Origin: Flavobacteriales bacterium
Lineage (GTDB): Bacteria > Bacteroidota > Bacteroidia > Flavobacteriales_E > Vicingaceae
Assembly: GCA_029262915.1 (NCBI GenBank)
Contig: JAJCYN010000065.1
Location: 1-8,473 of the forward strand
Reading direction: 5' to 3'
DNA length: 8,473 nt
The position numbers were made by a program, and so were the translations under genes. Of this stretch, positions 1-6,791 are shown piece after piece. The notes below the pieces were generated by a model. The model saw nothing but the letters and a program-made list of their open reading frames with translations. It was not told the origin of the DNA and did not search any database. The first letter of the stretch is position 1. Each line of letters opens with the position of its first letter.

Positions 1-7
1 AAAAAAA

Positions 8-433
8 ATGAAAATGAAAAAATTATTGCTATTGACAATTTTGACAACAATGAGCTGTTCGATTTTTTCTCAGGGATTAAAACCGATAGTACAGCAAATT
101 GATAGCGATACCGTTTTTTGTTTTACCATCAACCAATCCAAAGAAATTGCGAAGCACATTGCAAGTGGAATAGCTAAAGATTCTATTGTGAATCGTTTGG
201 AGTTAGAAAGCTCTAAACTTTTTTTGGTTACTCAAAAACAAGATAGCACGATTCATTTTCTTGAGGTGATGCAAGGAAACCTGAAGACCATTAATCAAAA
301 TCAAAAAAACCATGTAGGACTTTTAAATAACACTATTAATGAGCAACAACACAAAATTAAGCGGAGCAGGTTTCATAAAATTTTATTGGGTTTTGGAATG
401 GGAATAATGACAATAATAGCAATTAGTAAATAA
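8..433 (+). CDS. Exported coiled-coil protein with C-terminal membrane helix (candidate u-spanin)
   Basis: The 141-aa product starts with a basic, Leu-rich signal sequence (residues 1-22). Cys17 in TTMSC could be a relaxed lipobox cysteine; alternatively signal peptidase I could cut near SIFSQ, a common flavobacterial style. Residues about 60-116 are polar and rich in Q, N, K and spaced L/I, consistent with a helical or coiled-coil stalk. Residues about 124-140 form a short Gly/Ile-rich membrane helix at the extreme C terminus, preceded by the basic stretch KIKRSRFHK. An N-terminal export or lipid signal, a periplasmic stalk and a C-terminal membrane helix is the layout of unimolecular spanins such as phage T1 gp11, which join inner and outer membranes at lysis; this assignment is inferred from layout, not homology. 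The start is 8 or the in-frame ATG at 14; both keep the signal. The window edge lies 7 bases upstream, so the true promoter is not visible. The first fibre gene begins 5 bases downstream. Confidence 0.7.
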   Translation: MKMKKLLLLTILTTMSCSIFSQGLKPIVQQIDSDTVFCFTINQSKEIAKHIASGIAKDSIVNRLELESSKLFLVTQKQDSTIHFLEVMQGNLKTINQNQKNHVGLLNNTINEQQHKIKRSRFHKILLGFGMGIMTIIAISK

Positions 434-438
434 GCAGA

Positions 439-462
439 ATGAGTGGATATCAAAGTGATATA
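439..462 (+). repeat. Direct repeat copy 1 (fibre N-terminal tag)
   Basis: The first 24 bases of this fibre gene match positions 4781-4804 at 23 of 24 sites, differing only at the fifth codon (CAA here, GAA there). Similarity stops abruptly after codon 8. It encodes MSGYQSDI. The copies are in the same orientation, 4342 bases apart. Confidence 0.85.
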
Positions 463-1671
463 ATCGGTGTTGGAGGTGCAATAGCATCCAATGTGGTTGT
501 GATAGATGCTTCTAATGGAGATGATGCAACTGGTGTAAAAGGCAATGCTTCTAAACCATTTAAAACTGGCTTGGCAGGAGAATTGGCTGCTGTTTCAGGG
601 GATGTTCTTCATTTTCTATCGGGTACATATTTGGATGTTAATATGGGAAAAGACGGCATCATTTATTATTTCGATGCAGGTGCTATAATGACTAACCTCA
701 TTGATACTGATACAAGTACTTTTTCAGATTCAGGGAAAGGCGATATTCAATTTAAAATTTTCGGTCATGGTCATTTCATTCACGAACGCTATTGGAATGT
801 TAACAATTGGAATATTGAATTAGTTCACTTAGAAAATAATAGTAAGGCTCACGTTGAAGGCTACAAATTTGCGAATAATGGGAACGATGGTACTCTTTTC
901 AAAGTACAGACAAACTCTGGAGAAATCAATGTATTGGCTGATGAAATATATAGCGGTTACGGTGGTGCTTTTGCAGGTGGTTCAGGAAAAATAACAATTT
1001 GTGCAAGGAGAGCTGACATATCATTCGCAACACAGGCATCAGGTACAGCTAAAATGAAATTACAAATTAAAGAATACAATGCAGATGTGCCTCATCCATT
1101 TTCAGCCTTCTTTTCAACATTCGCTGCTAGAGATAGTAGTCGTTTGGAATTTGAGGGAACTGTTAATTATAATCCATCAATAAGTCCTAGCGGGGCTACA
1201 GCTTTGATAAACAGCTTTCAAAATGGTGGGGTAAATAAGGGAATTATCCGAATAAAAGGAATAATAAATATAATTAGTCATAAGCTATTTGCTTTTGTAT
1301 CTGGAACAACAGCGGATAATAACATTATTTATATAGAGGGAGAAGTGAATTTAGGTGTAGGAGCAAGTGACGATATATTTTTCGCTAATTCTCCTGGTCG
1401 ATTAGTTACCCGAAATCTTGTTATTAAATCTGAAAGTACCACTCGAACAACAGGGATAATTCCTGCTCACGCAGTTGAATTTCACGCAGAGAGTACTACA
1501 GTTGTTTTGAATGATGCTGAAATGGCTTTAGGTGGTCAGGCTATATATGCGACAGCTCCAAGCAATGCTTATTTAAAAAGTTTTTTCAGTAACGGAGGCA
1601 TTGATGCTCAGGTAACCAATTTAGTGCCTAATGGCTTAGTGGATGTCAATAATCCAAATATTAAAGAATAA
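439..1671 (+). CDS. Phage tail fibre/spike-like protein with beta-helix features
   Basis: The 410-aa product has no signal peptide and no membrane helix, as expected for a virion protein. It begins MSGYQSDI, almost identical to the start of the 445-aa fibre at 4781. Residues about 18-68 (VVVIDASNGDD, then NASKPFKT at 36-43, then SGDVLHFLSGTY) match the opening of pectate-lyase-like beta-helix proteins, where a short strand, a Gly/Asp loop and a KPFKT motif precede the first coil; the 840-aa neighbour has the same motif. The rest is a run of short beta-strand stretches with G, N, S and T turns (for example residues 265-305), consistent with a solenoid spike. The C-terminal part (about 366-410) has no recognised enzyme motif. 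Likely role: host-surface binding, possibly glycan binding or cleavage; catalytic residues cannot be assigned from sequence. The start is supported by close packing after the preceding stop. Confidence 0.75.
   Translation: MSGYQSDIIGVGGAIASNVVVIDASNGDDATGVKGNASKPFKTGLAGELAAVSGDVLHFLSGTYLDVNMGKDGIIYYFDAGAIMTNLIDTDTSTFSDSGKGDIQFKIFGHGHFIHERYWNVNNWNIELVHLENNSKAHVEGYKFANNGNDGTLFKVQTNSGEINVLADEIYSGYGGAFAGGSGKITICARRADISFATQASGTAKMKLQIKEYNADVPHPFSAFFSTFAARDSSRLEFEGTVNYNPSISPSGATALINSFQNGGVNKGIIRIKGIINIISHKLFAFVSGTTADNNIIYIEGEVNLGVGASDDIFFANSPGRLVTRNLVIKSESTTRTTGIIPAHAVEFHAESTTVVLNDAEMALGGQAIYATAPSNAYLKSFFSNGGIDAQVTNLVPNGLVDVNNPNIKE
552..566 (+). repeat. 15-bp repeat copy 1 (beta-helix KPFKT motif)
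   Basis: The sequence TAAACCATTTAAAAC is identical to positions 2311-2325 and encodes the KPFKT motif in both beta-helix proteins. It supports common descent or recent exchange of the beta-helix entry segment between the 410-aa and 840-aa genes. Confidence 0.8.
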
Positions 1672-1686
1672 TTAAAATAGAACGAT

Positions 1687-1896
1687 ATGGCAGGTATAAA
1701 AACAGTATTGCATTTAATAGTAGCACCTAAAGAACTTCCTTTTAACTATGAAGACAAAGTATGTGCTGCAATAGATGTGTATGAAAATGGAGAAAGAACA
1801 GCAGAAAGTTATCGGGTAAACTATGAGGATTTAAGCCCTGTACAACAGCAACAATGGGATGGTTTTGTAACAATGATAAGTTCAGTAGAACCGTAG
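1687..1896 (+). CDS. Small protein between two fibre genes, function unknown
   Basis: The 69-aa product is acidic and soluble-looking, with no signal or membrane segment. It starts MAGIKTVLHLIVAP and ends in the polar segment YEDLSPVQQQQWDGFVTMIS (residues 45-64), which resembles a short amphipathic helix with aromatic W57 and F60. I do not recognise the family. It lies 15 bases after one fibre gene and only 1 base before the next, so it is probably translated together with the 840-aa spike. Its position is compatible with a tail-fibre assembly chaperone or a small baseplate component, but nothing in the sequence proves this. The reading frame is well supported by tight packing and by the absence of a competing + strand frame. 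An opposite-strand frame over the same bases is poorer. Confidence 0.75.
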   Translation: MAGIKTVLHLIVAPKELPFNYEDKVCAAIDVYENGERTAESYRVNYEDLSPVQQQQWDGFVTMISSVEP

Positions 1897-1897
1897 T

Positions 1898-4420
1898 ATG
1901 GCAAGAAATAGAAATAAACGAACAATTACAGGTAATGACAGTATTCAATTGACTGATCAGGTATTGCTATTGGATGTTTCCGCAGGAGCATTTCAATTGG
2001 ATTTACCCGATGCAATGAGTGTTGGCGTTGAAGTAGGTCATCGTATCTACCTTATTCCCTTTGTTGGTGATATTACTACCAATAATGTTACGCTTGTTCC
2101 CGCTGTTGGAGATTTTACTACTGTAAGTGGTGGTGCAAATATGGTACTGGATTCCGATACTGTAAAAGTATTGGAGTTAATGGAAAACCAAGATTGGACG
2201 TTGGTAGTTGGAGAAAATGGTACTTCTACTGGAGGCATACCACTAGAGGGAAGAAACATTTATGTTTCTACTTTAGGAAATGATAGTTCAGGGGAGACAG
2301 GAAACCCGAATAAACCATTTAAAACGATTGCTGCAGCTCACGCTTTGGCTGTTACTTTAAATCCTTTGCTCACTGACCCTGTTTACATACTTCTTTATGA
2401 TGGAACATTTAATGAAGATGTAACGCTAACAACAAGCTTTATTTATCTAAGAGCAGTAAAAGTAGGTTCGTTATTATTCGATAGACAAAATCCTGGACTT
2501 TCTACAACCTATGTTCCTGGAACATTACCTGAAGAAGCACAACAAGCTGTCGGTGGATGGACTTTGTTAGATGATTTTAGTGATTACACAGGAGTTAATT
2601 TTTCTATTGGTGGAGAAACGTGGGTGGGAACAGATGCTTATGCAGGTGCTCCATTTACTTATGGTCCTGTAAGTTTTTTCGATCCTGAAACAATGTTCGA
2701 TAATTTCATAGCCAACTTTAATGCAAATAATACGCAGGGCTTAATTGCACATTACAATTTAGGTGATTTAAGGATAGATACTGGGTTCTACAATTATTCA
2801 CTTGATGGGATTACCATTACAACCGATGGTTCTGAAGCTCCAAATTATGCTTCTAAAAATGGGATAGTTTGCAACATAAGTGATCCAACTAAGATAATAG
2901 GAGAAGAAGTAAGTCCAACCGAAGGAGGGGTTTCTTCAGTAGCATTTATTTCAGGAAGTGGTACACCTACTTTTACGAGAGGTGCTTTTATAGATGGTGC
3001 TTTAATCGTTGAATCGGGTGTTGTAACCTTAGTTGAAGGAGTTGATTGTCAAAGTATCTACTTAAAAGGAGTAGTTACGGGCAGTTCTTTTAAGAACTTA
3101 AACGTTTACGCAGAGATTACCGCTGATGGAGTTGATGCTAATTCGTGGTACGATGTTCATGCTCCTTCATTTTTTGAAACCAAAGATACACTTGGAACAT
3201 ATACACTTTGTAGTGGTGGTGATTATGCCTTTTCAGGCAAAGCCACAGCGGATGGGGTTTATAGAAATAACGTATGCAAGAACTTTGGATATGGATTAAA
3301 AAGTTTAACAGGTGTTTTTATTGGTAACGAGGGAGATGATTTTTGTTTCGGGAGAGCCGAAGCAGGAGCTTTTCATTCGGGAGATTACATAGAAAATGTA
3401 GGTAAGAACTATTGTTTCTCCCCTGAAAAACATCAAAATGCAGTGCTGCTTAGAAATACAGGAATTGATTTCTGTTTTGGGTACATCGACAATGCGATGT
3501 TAACTCGAATCCTCAATGGTGTGAATGTAATAGAATGTACAGTTACCACTATGATTGGTTGTGAAATGCGAAATGAAGGATTTGGCTATTCCGAAGGAAA
3601 CGGAGGCTCAGAATATATACTTGGAGCGGTTTGTATTTTTAGGGATTGTAGTGCAAGAAGTAAAGGCTTTTTGGTTGCTGATGTTCAAGGAAAAATAACC
3701 AAAGTATCGGGTGCTACATCCACTTATACGAATTGTTCCGTATTGGCATCATCTCAAGGTGGTTTTCTTTGTGCTATAAATTCGGGTGCTGTTATAGATG
3801 TGGTTGCTATCACCTTTATTAATTGCAGTAAAAACACGGGAATAAGTTTTGGTTCAACAACAAGTGATGGTTCTTTAATTGCCACAAATGTTAGATTTCA
3901 AGGATGTCAAGGACAACGTATTATGGAGTTTGGTGGGACAACTCCCTACAACTTAACTGATGTAGCCTACATTGGATGTTTGGGAAGTCAACGACTATTC
4001 AACAACACCAGTTCAAGCCCTCTTTTAAGTTTTACAAGAGTATTGGTACAGGATTGTACAGCTGATAACTTTTTTGGGTTAAATGCTACTTCCGTAGCTG
4101 CTGTTAAAGACATTACATTTCAGAACATTACCCATAGAAGTGTAAGCCAACAACTTTTCTCATTAAGCCCTTTTCCTTTTAAATTATTTGACACCAAATT
4201 TAAAACAACTGGGTTTGCTGCTCCTTTGACAGTAGCGAATGGAGCAATTGTTACGGGATGTGTTATCATTGCAGGTGGTGGTGGAGCTGAAAGCATTGCT
4301 GCCATTACTCCTGTTACTGCTAAAATTTGGCTTAATTCATTTAATAAACCCATGAGCAGTAACATTACTACTCCATCCCCAACATTTTTCAACTTAATTG
4401 AGCCTAACATGGATATTTAA
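1898..4420 (+). CDS. Large beta-helix tail spike/fibre protein
   Basis: This is the longest gene of the window (840 aa). Residues about 8-105 form a small beta-rich N-terminal domain of the kind common in phage structural proteins (short strands such as QVLLLDVSAGAFQLDLPDAM, then a GHRIYLIPF strand, ending DWTLVVG). A linker (106-118) leads to a beta-helix entry motif at 120-143 (NIYVSTLGNDSSG, then NPNKPFKT) shared with the 410-aa fibre. Residues about 195-310 look like an inserted domain rich in aromatic residues. From 443 to 543 come five aromatic coils of about 19-23 residues with YAFS/FCFG/YCFS signatures. From 584 to about 744 come longer coils (24-30 residues) whose cysteines fall at equivalent places: 584, 613, 643, 670, 694 and 720. 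There is no signal or membrane helix. Likely role: receptor binding or a depolymerising tail spike; no catalytic Asp/Glu set can be assigned. It starts 1 base after the preceding stop without a Shine-Dalgarno site, which suggests translational coupling. Confidence 0.82.
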   Translation: MARNRNKRTITGNDSIQLTDQVLLLDVSAGAFQLDLPDAMSVGVEVGHRIYLIPFVGDITTNNVTLVPAVGDFTTVSGGANMVLDSDTVKVLELMENQDWTLVVGENGTSTGGIPLEGRNIYVSTLGNDSSGETGNPNKPFKTIAAAHALAVTLNPLLTDPVYILLYDGTFNEDVTLTTSFIYLRAVKVGSLLFDRQNPGLSTTYVPGTLPEEAQQAVGGWTLLDDFSDYTGVNFSIGGETWVGTDAYAGAPFTYGPVSFFDPETMFDNFIANFNANNTQGLIAHYNLGDLRIDTGFYNYSLDGITITTDGSEAPNYASKNGIVCNISDPTKIIGEEVSPTEGGVSSVAFISGSGTPTFTRGAFIDGALIVESGVVTLVEGVDCQSIYLKGVVTGSSFKNLNVYAEITADGVDANSWYDVHAPSFFETKDTLGTYTLCSGGDYAFSGKATADGVYRNNVCKNFGYGLKSLTGVFIGNEGDDFCFGRAEAGAFHSGDYIENVGKNYCFSPEKHQNAVLLRNTGIDFCFGYIDNAMLTRILNGVNVIECTVTTMIGCEMRNEGFGYSEGNGGSEYILGAVCIFRDCSARSKGFLVADVQGKITKVSGATSTYTNCSVLASSQGGFLCAINSGAVIDVVAITFINCSKNTGISFGSTTSDGSLIATNVRFQGCQGQRIMEFGGTTPYNLTDVAYIGCLGSQRLFNNTSSSPLLSFTRVLVQDCTADNFFGLNATSVAAVKDITFQNITHRSVSQQLFSLSPFPFKLFDTKFKTTGFAAPLTVANGAIVTGCVIIAGGGGAESIAAITPVTAKIWLNSFNKPMSSNITTPSPTFFNLIEPNMDI
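2311..2325 (+). repeat. 15-bp repeat copy 2 (beta-helix KPFKT motif)
   Basis: This is identical to positions 552-566 and encodes KPFKT (residues 139-143 of the spike) at the same structural place as in the 410-aa fibre. Confidence 0.8.
3224..3526 (+). repeat. Five aromatic beta-helix coils within the spike
   Basis: At protein level the segment reads as five consecutive units of 20, 19, 23, 20 and 19 residues, opening at residues 443, 463, 482, 505 and 525 with YAFSG, FGYGL, FCFGR, YCFSP and FCFGY. Each unit ends in a polar turn such as CKN, GDD, GKN, GID or GVN. The DNA copies have diverged, so this is a structural rather than a recent tandem repeat. Confidence 0.7.
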
Positions 4421-4423
4421 AAT

Positions 4424-4762
4424 ATGAGATTTACGATAATAAAAACAGCTACAGGGTATCAAAAGATCGCTTATAACGATACCACAACAAAGGAGAAACG
4501 ACCAAAGGTAATGGAGGACGTTCTTGATAAGGATGTAATTGCCATCCTAAAGGATTGCTATTTAAAAAAGATAAAAACCATTGAATGCTTGAAACTCGTT
4601 TCTCAGGCATTTCAATTCAATACAAAGAACAAAACCTTTTACTTGATAATTCGCTACTTATCTGATAAGGGTAGTGGAATTAGTAAGCTTAGAATAAATC
4701 TTGAAGATGCTGGATTTACTAAGAAAATGTTAGAGAATATAAAAGTGAATAATTATGAATAA
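4424..4762 (+). CDS. Small basic protein after the spike gene, function unknown
   Basis: The 112-aa product is rich in lysine and seems to mix alpha and beta structure: strand-like MRFTIIKTATGYQKIAY at the N terminus, a helix around VLDKDVIAILKDCYLKKIK (residues 33-51), then strand-like TFYLIIRYLSDK and a C-terminal helix ending KKMLENIKV. It has no signal sequence, membrane segment, metal-binding cluster or recognised domain. It starts 3 bases after the 840-aa spike gene and ends 18 bases before the next fibre. It mirrors the small gene after the first fibre in position but shows no sequence similarity to it. A tail-fibre assembly or adaptor role is a guess from position only. Its richer lysine content and lower Gly/Ser content set it apart from the fibres. 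Confidence 0.75.
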   Translation: MRFTIIKTATGYQKIAYNDTTTKEKRPKVMEDVLDKDVIAILKDCYLKKIKTIECLKLVSQAFQFNTKNKTFYLIIRYLSDKGSGISKLRINLEDAGFTKKMLENIKVNNYE

Positions 4763-4780
4763 CCCATTTAATTAAAAACG

Positions 4781-4804
4781 ATGAGTGGATATGAAAGTGA
4801 TATA
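4781..4804 (+). repeat. Direct repeat copy 2 (fibre N-terminal tag)
   Basis: This matches positions 439-462 at 23 of 24 bases and encodes MSGYESDI. Recombination between the two copies would remove 4342 bases (the 410-aa fibre, both small genes and the 840-aa spike) and leave the 445-aa fibre intact with its own start and frame. Confidence 0.85.
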
Positions 4805-6118
4805 GACTTAAATGATGTCAATTTTGTTGGGGATTTCCCTCTACAAAACAATGTTGGTGATTATGGAGTAGCTACTGGAACTAACGACTACCTCTTAGTG
4901 TTAGATCCGCCATTAACTTCATTAAGAATTGGAATGGAATTAAAGGTGGCATTTCAAAACCCCAATACTACCATTGGAACATTAGACACGAATGGTACTG
5001 GTGCTAAATCGTTGAAGAAGATGGTAGCAGGAGTAAAAACAGATGTTGCAGCAGGAAATTTATCCAACAAGATTTGTATTATTTTATGGGATGGTGTTGA
5101 TTACGTAATTACCAATATTAACGATGCTGTTTTATCAGCTTCCGAAACTCAAATTGGTATTTCTCGATTTGCCAATGACTTAGAAATAGATAATGGTCTT
5201 GCTGATGACTTATCGGTATCATCAAAACAGCTTACTCGATTTGTTGCCGATAAAATTACAGGACTATGGGACGATCAGGGATTGATAGATGCTTCTGTTA
5301 ATCCAAATTACCCTGCGGGTGTGAAAGGTGATGCTTATACATTTTCAGCAGCAGGAAAAATAGGTGGAGCTGCGGGAACTGATGTTGAAGTACGGGATGT
5401 TCTATATTGTATTAATGACAATGCTGGAGGTGATGAAGTTGCTGTTGGAGCTGATTGGAACATTATACAAGCAAATATTGACCAAGCTACGGATTTAATT
5501 GCAGGGATCATTAGAATTAGTACAACTCCTGAAGCATTAGCAGGGGCACTCAATAATGTAGCTATCACACCAAAAACGTTAAATGATGTGTTAGCTGCTG
5601 TTATCTTACAGGCGACACAAGTTGTTGTAGGAACTTCAAGATTTGCTACTTCTCCTGAAACATTAGCAGGGTTGTTAACGAATGTGGGCATTTCTCCTGC
5701 AACATTAAAGGTAGCACTAGATAATTACCTGAATCGAGAAACACAATTAAGCATTGCTGCAATAGATATGAATCCTGCTGTTTATACTACACCAGGAAGG
5801 AATCGCTACGTATCTGTTAATGGTAATCTTATTATGGGGAAAGATATTCGATTAAAAACAGCTATTGCTATCCCTGCAACTTTCAATTTTGTTCACATTC
5901 TAAATTTTCCAAAACCATTAAATACACCAACTCCACATCAACCAACAATGTTACTATCCAATTTAGGAAATGCTTTCAGTTTGAATATAGATTTTGAAGG
6001 CAGGGTGTTTTTATCAGGAACTTTTGGTGCTGCAAATGAAGAACTGATCTTAAACCTTACCCCTTATTTGGCAAGATTTCCATTAGAATATAACGGTTTA
6101 CAACCACCGAGTACTTAA
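4781..6118 (+). CDS. Tail fibre protein with Phage_fiber_2-like repeats
   Basis: The 445-aa product has a clear modular build. Residues 1-8 (MSGYESDI) copy the start of the 410-aa fibre. Residues about 27-112 match a domain seen in many tail fibres (VATGTNDYLLVLDPPL, GMELKVAF, a TLDTNGTGAKSL stretch, closing with LWDGVDYVITN). A repeat follows (about 119-155, ETQIGISRFANDLE then SSKQL). Then comes a separate module at 161-233 (GLWDDQGLIDAS, NPNYPAG, then a segment ending in WNIIQANID) familiar from phage tail proteins. Two further repeats lie at 234-272 (ATDLIAGIIRIST, then ITPKTL) and 276-313 (ATQVVVGTSRFAT, then ISPATL), resembling the tail-fibre repeat family PF03406. The C-terminal part (about 320-445), which includes GRNRYVSVNGNLIMGKDIRL, is probably the receptor-binding tip. 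It is the last structural gene before the lysis genes. Confidence 0.85.
   Translation: MSGYESDIDLNDVNFVGDFPLQNNVGDYGVATGTNDYLLVLDPPLTSLRIGMELKVAFQNPNTTIGTLDTNGTGAKSLKKMVAGVKTDVAAGNLSNKICIILWDGVDYVITNINDAVLSASETQIGISRFANDLEIDNGLADDLSVSSKQLTRFVADKITGLWDDQGLIDASVNPNYPAGVKGDAYTFSAAGKIGGAAGTDVEVRDVLYCINDNAGGDEVAVGADWNIIQANIDQATDLIAGIIRISTTPEALAGALNNVAITPKTLNDVLAAVILQATQVVVGTSRFATSPETLAGLLTNVGISPATLKVALDNYLNRETQLSIAAIDMNPAVYTTPGRNRYVSVNGNLIMGKDIRLKTAIAIPATFNFVHILNFPKPLNTPTPHQPTMLLSNLGNAFSLNIDFEGRVFLSGTFGAANEELILNLTPYLARFPLEYNGLQPPST
5135..5719 (+). repeat. Three fibre repeats, the first split off by an inserted module
   Basis: Protein repeats lie at residues 119-155, 234-272 and 276-313. The pattern is A/E-T-x4-G-x-x-R-h-(A/S)-(T/N), then P-E-(A/T)-L-A-G in repeats 2 and 3, then (I/V)(T/S)(P/S)xxL. 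The second and third are adjacent and closest to each other (EALAGALNNVAITPKTL against ETLAGLLTNVGISPATL). The first is more diverged and separated by a 73-residue module. Confidence 0.75.
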
Positions 6119-6141
6119 AAGAAAGTTAAACAAAAAGAGTA

Positions 6142-6789
6142 ATGAGTAAAGAGAGTTTTGTACAGAAATATTACAAACACGCAAAAAAAGCAGAACACAA
6201 AACAGGTGTTCCGGTTCTTTTTGCCTTAGCTCAAAGTGCCTTGGAATCTGGTTGGGGAAAACGCTCTCCAAATAATATGCTTTTTGGCATGAAACAAGGT
6301 TCAGGTAGGGATTATGGAGGGTGGAAAGGTGATAAGCAACTCATTTCTACAACGGAGTACTCAAAAAAATCAAGTTTAAAGTTCCCCTATATTTTTCCTG
6401 GTTATCCTCAAAAGAGTTCTTCAGGAACATGGAAGTATAAGGTGAAGGCATATTTTCGAGCTTATCCCACGCCATTTCATTCTTTTATGGATTGGGCAGG
6501 GCTGCTTTCTAAAGCCTCTCGTTATCAAAATGCAATGCAGAACAAACAAGACCCTTATCGTTTTGCTGAAGAAGTAGCTAAAGCAGGGTATGCTACTGCA
6601 CCAAGTTATGCAGATAAGGTGAAAGGAGTGATGAATGATATTGAAAAGATTGTCATTACCAAAGGATTAACAAAAAAGAACTACTGGAAAATTATTATCC
6701 CTACTGCAATCGTATTGCTTGGAACAAGCCTAATTATTTACGGAATGGCAGGGAATAAAAATAAAGAATTAAGTAAAGTAAAAATATAG
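6142..6789 (+). CDS. Membrane-anchored GH73-type peptidoglycan glucosaminidase (endolysin)
   Basis: The 215-aa product has the mannosyl-glycoprotein endo-beta-N-acetylglucosaminidase-like (GH73, FlgJ C-terminal) fold in residues about 4-168. The hallmark ALAQSALESGWGK (28-40) holds the expected catalytic Glu35. NMLFGMK (45-51) corresponds to the usual NLFGIK motif, TTEY (70-73) is where many members carry the second acidic residue, and RAYPTPFHSFMDWA (106-119) and AGYATAPSYADKV (148-160) complete the family signature. It should cut the glycan strand of peptidoglycan for lysis. Unusually, it has no N-terminal signal but carries a membrane helix at about 183-202 (KIIIPTAIVLLGTSLIIYGM) followed by a short basic tail, making it tail-anchored. 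It begins 23 bases after the last fibre gene and is followed 2 bases later by a membrane/coiled-coil gene. A tail-associated entry hydrolase is less likely because of the anchor and the neighbours. Confidence 0.88.
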   Translation: MSKESFVQKYYKHAKKAEHKTGVPVLFALAQSALESGWGKRSPNNMLFGMKQGSGRDYGGWKGDKQLISTTEYSKKSSLKFPYIFPGYPQKSSSGTWKYKVKAYFRAYPTPFHSFMDWAGLLSKASRYQNAMQNKQDPYRFAEEVAKAGYATAPSYADKVKGVMNDIEKIVITKGLTKKNYWKIIIPTAIVLLGTSLIIYGMAGNKNKELSKVKI

Positions 6790-6791
6790 CA

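Noticed and set aside
1742..2259. Short open frames on the - strand
   Set aside because: They overlap the 69-aa gene and the N-terminal domain of the spike and show no protein-like pattern of their own.
4120..4410. 96-aa hydrophobic open frame on the - strand
   Set aside because: It is the complement of the C-terminal part of the 840-aa spike; its hydrophobic look comes from antisense reading of Asn/Thr/Ala codons.
439..4420. Polysaccharide lyase or other enzyme assignment for the beta-helix proteins
   Set aside because: The fold looks like a beta-helix but no catalytic residue set can be recognised, and many phage beta-helix proteins only bind.
5335..5691. 118-aa open frame on the - strand
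   Set aside because: It lies wholly inside the well-supported 445-aa fibre, is rich in Ala/Thr/Val as expected from the complement of that gene, and has no fitting start context.
439..6118. Diversity-generating retroelement or invertible fibre segment
   Set aside because: No reverse transcriptase, template/variable repeat pair, recombinase or long flanking inverted repeat is present; the only shared fibre DNA is in direct orientation and short.
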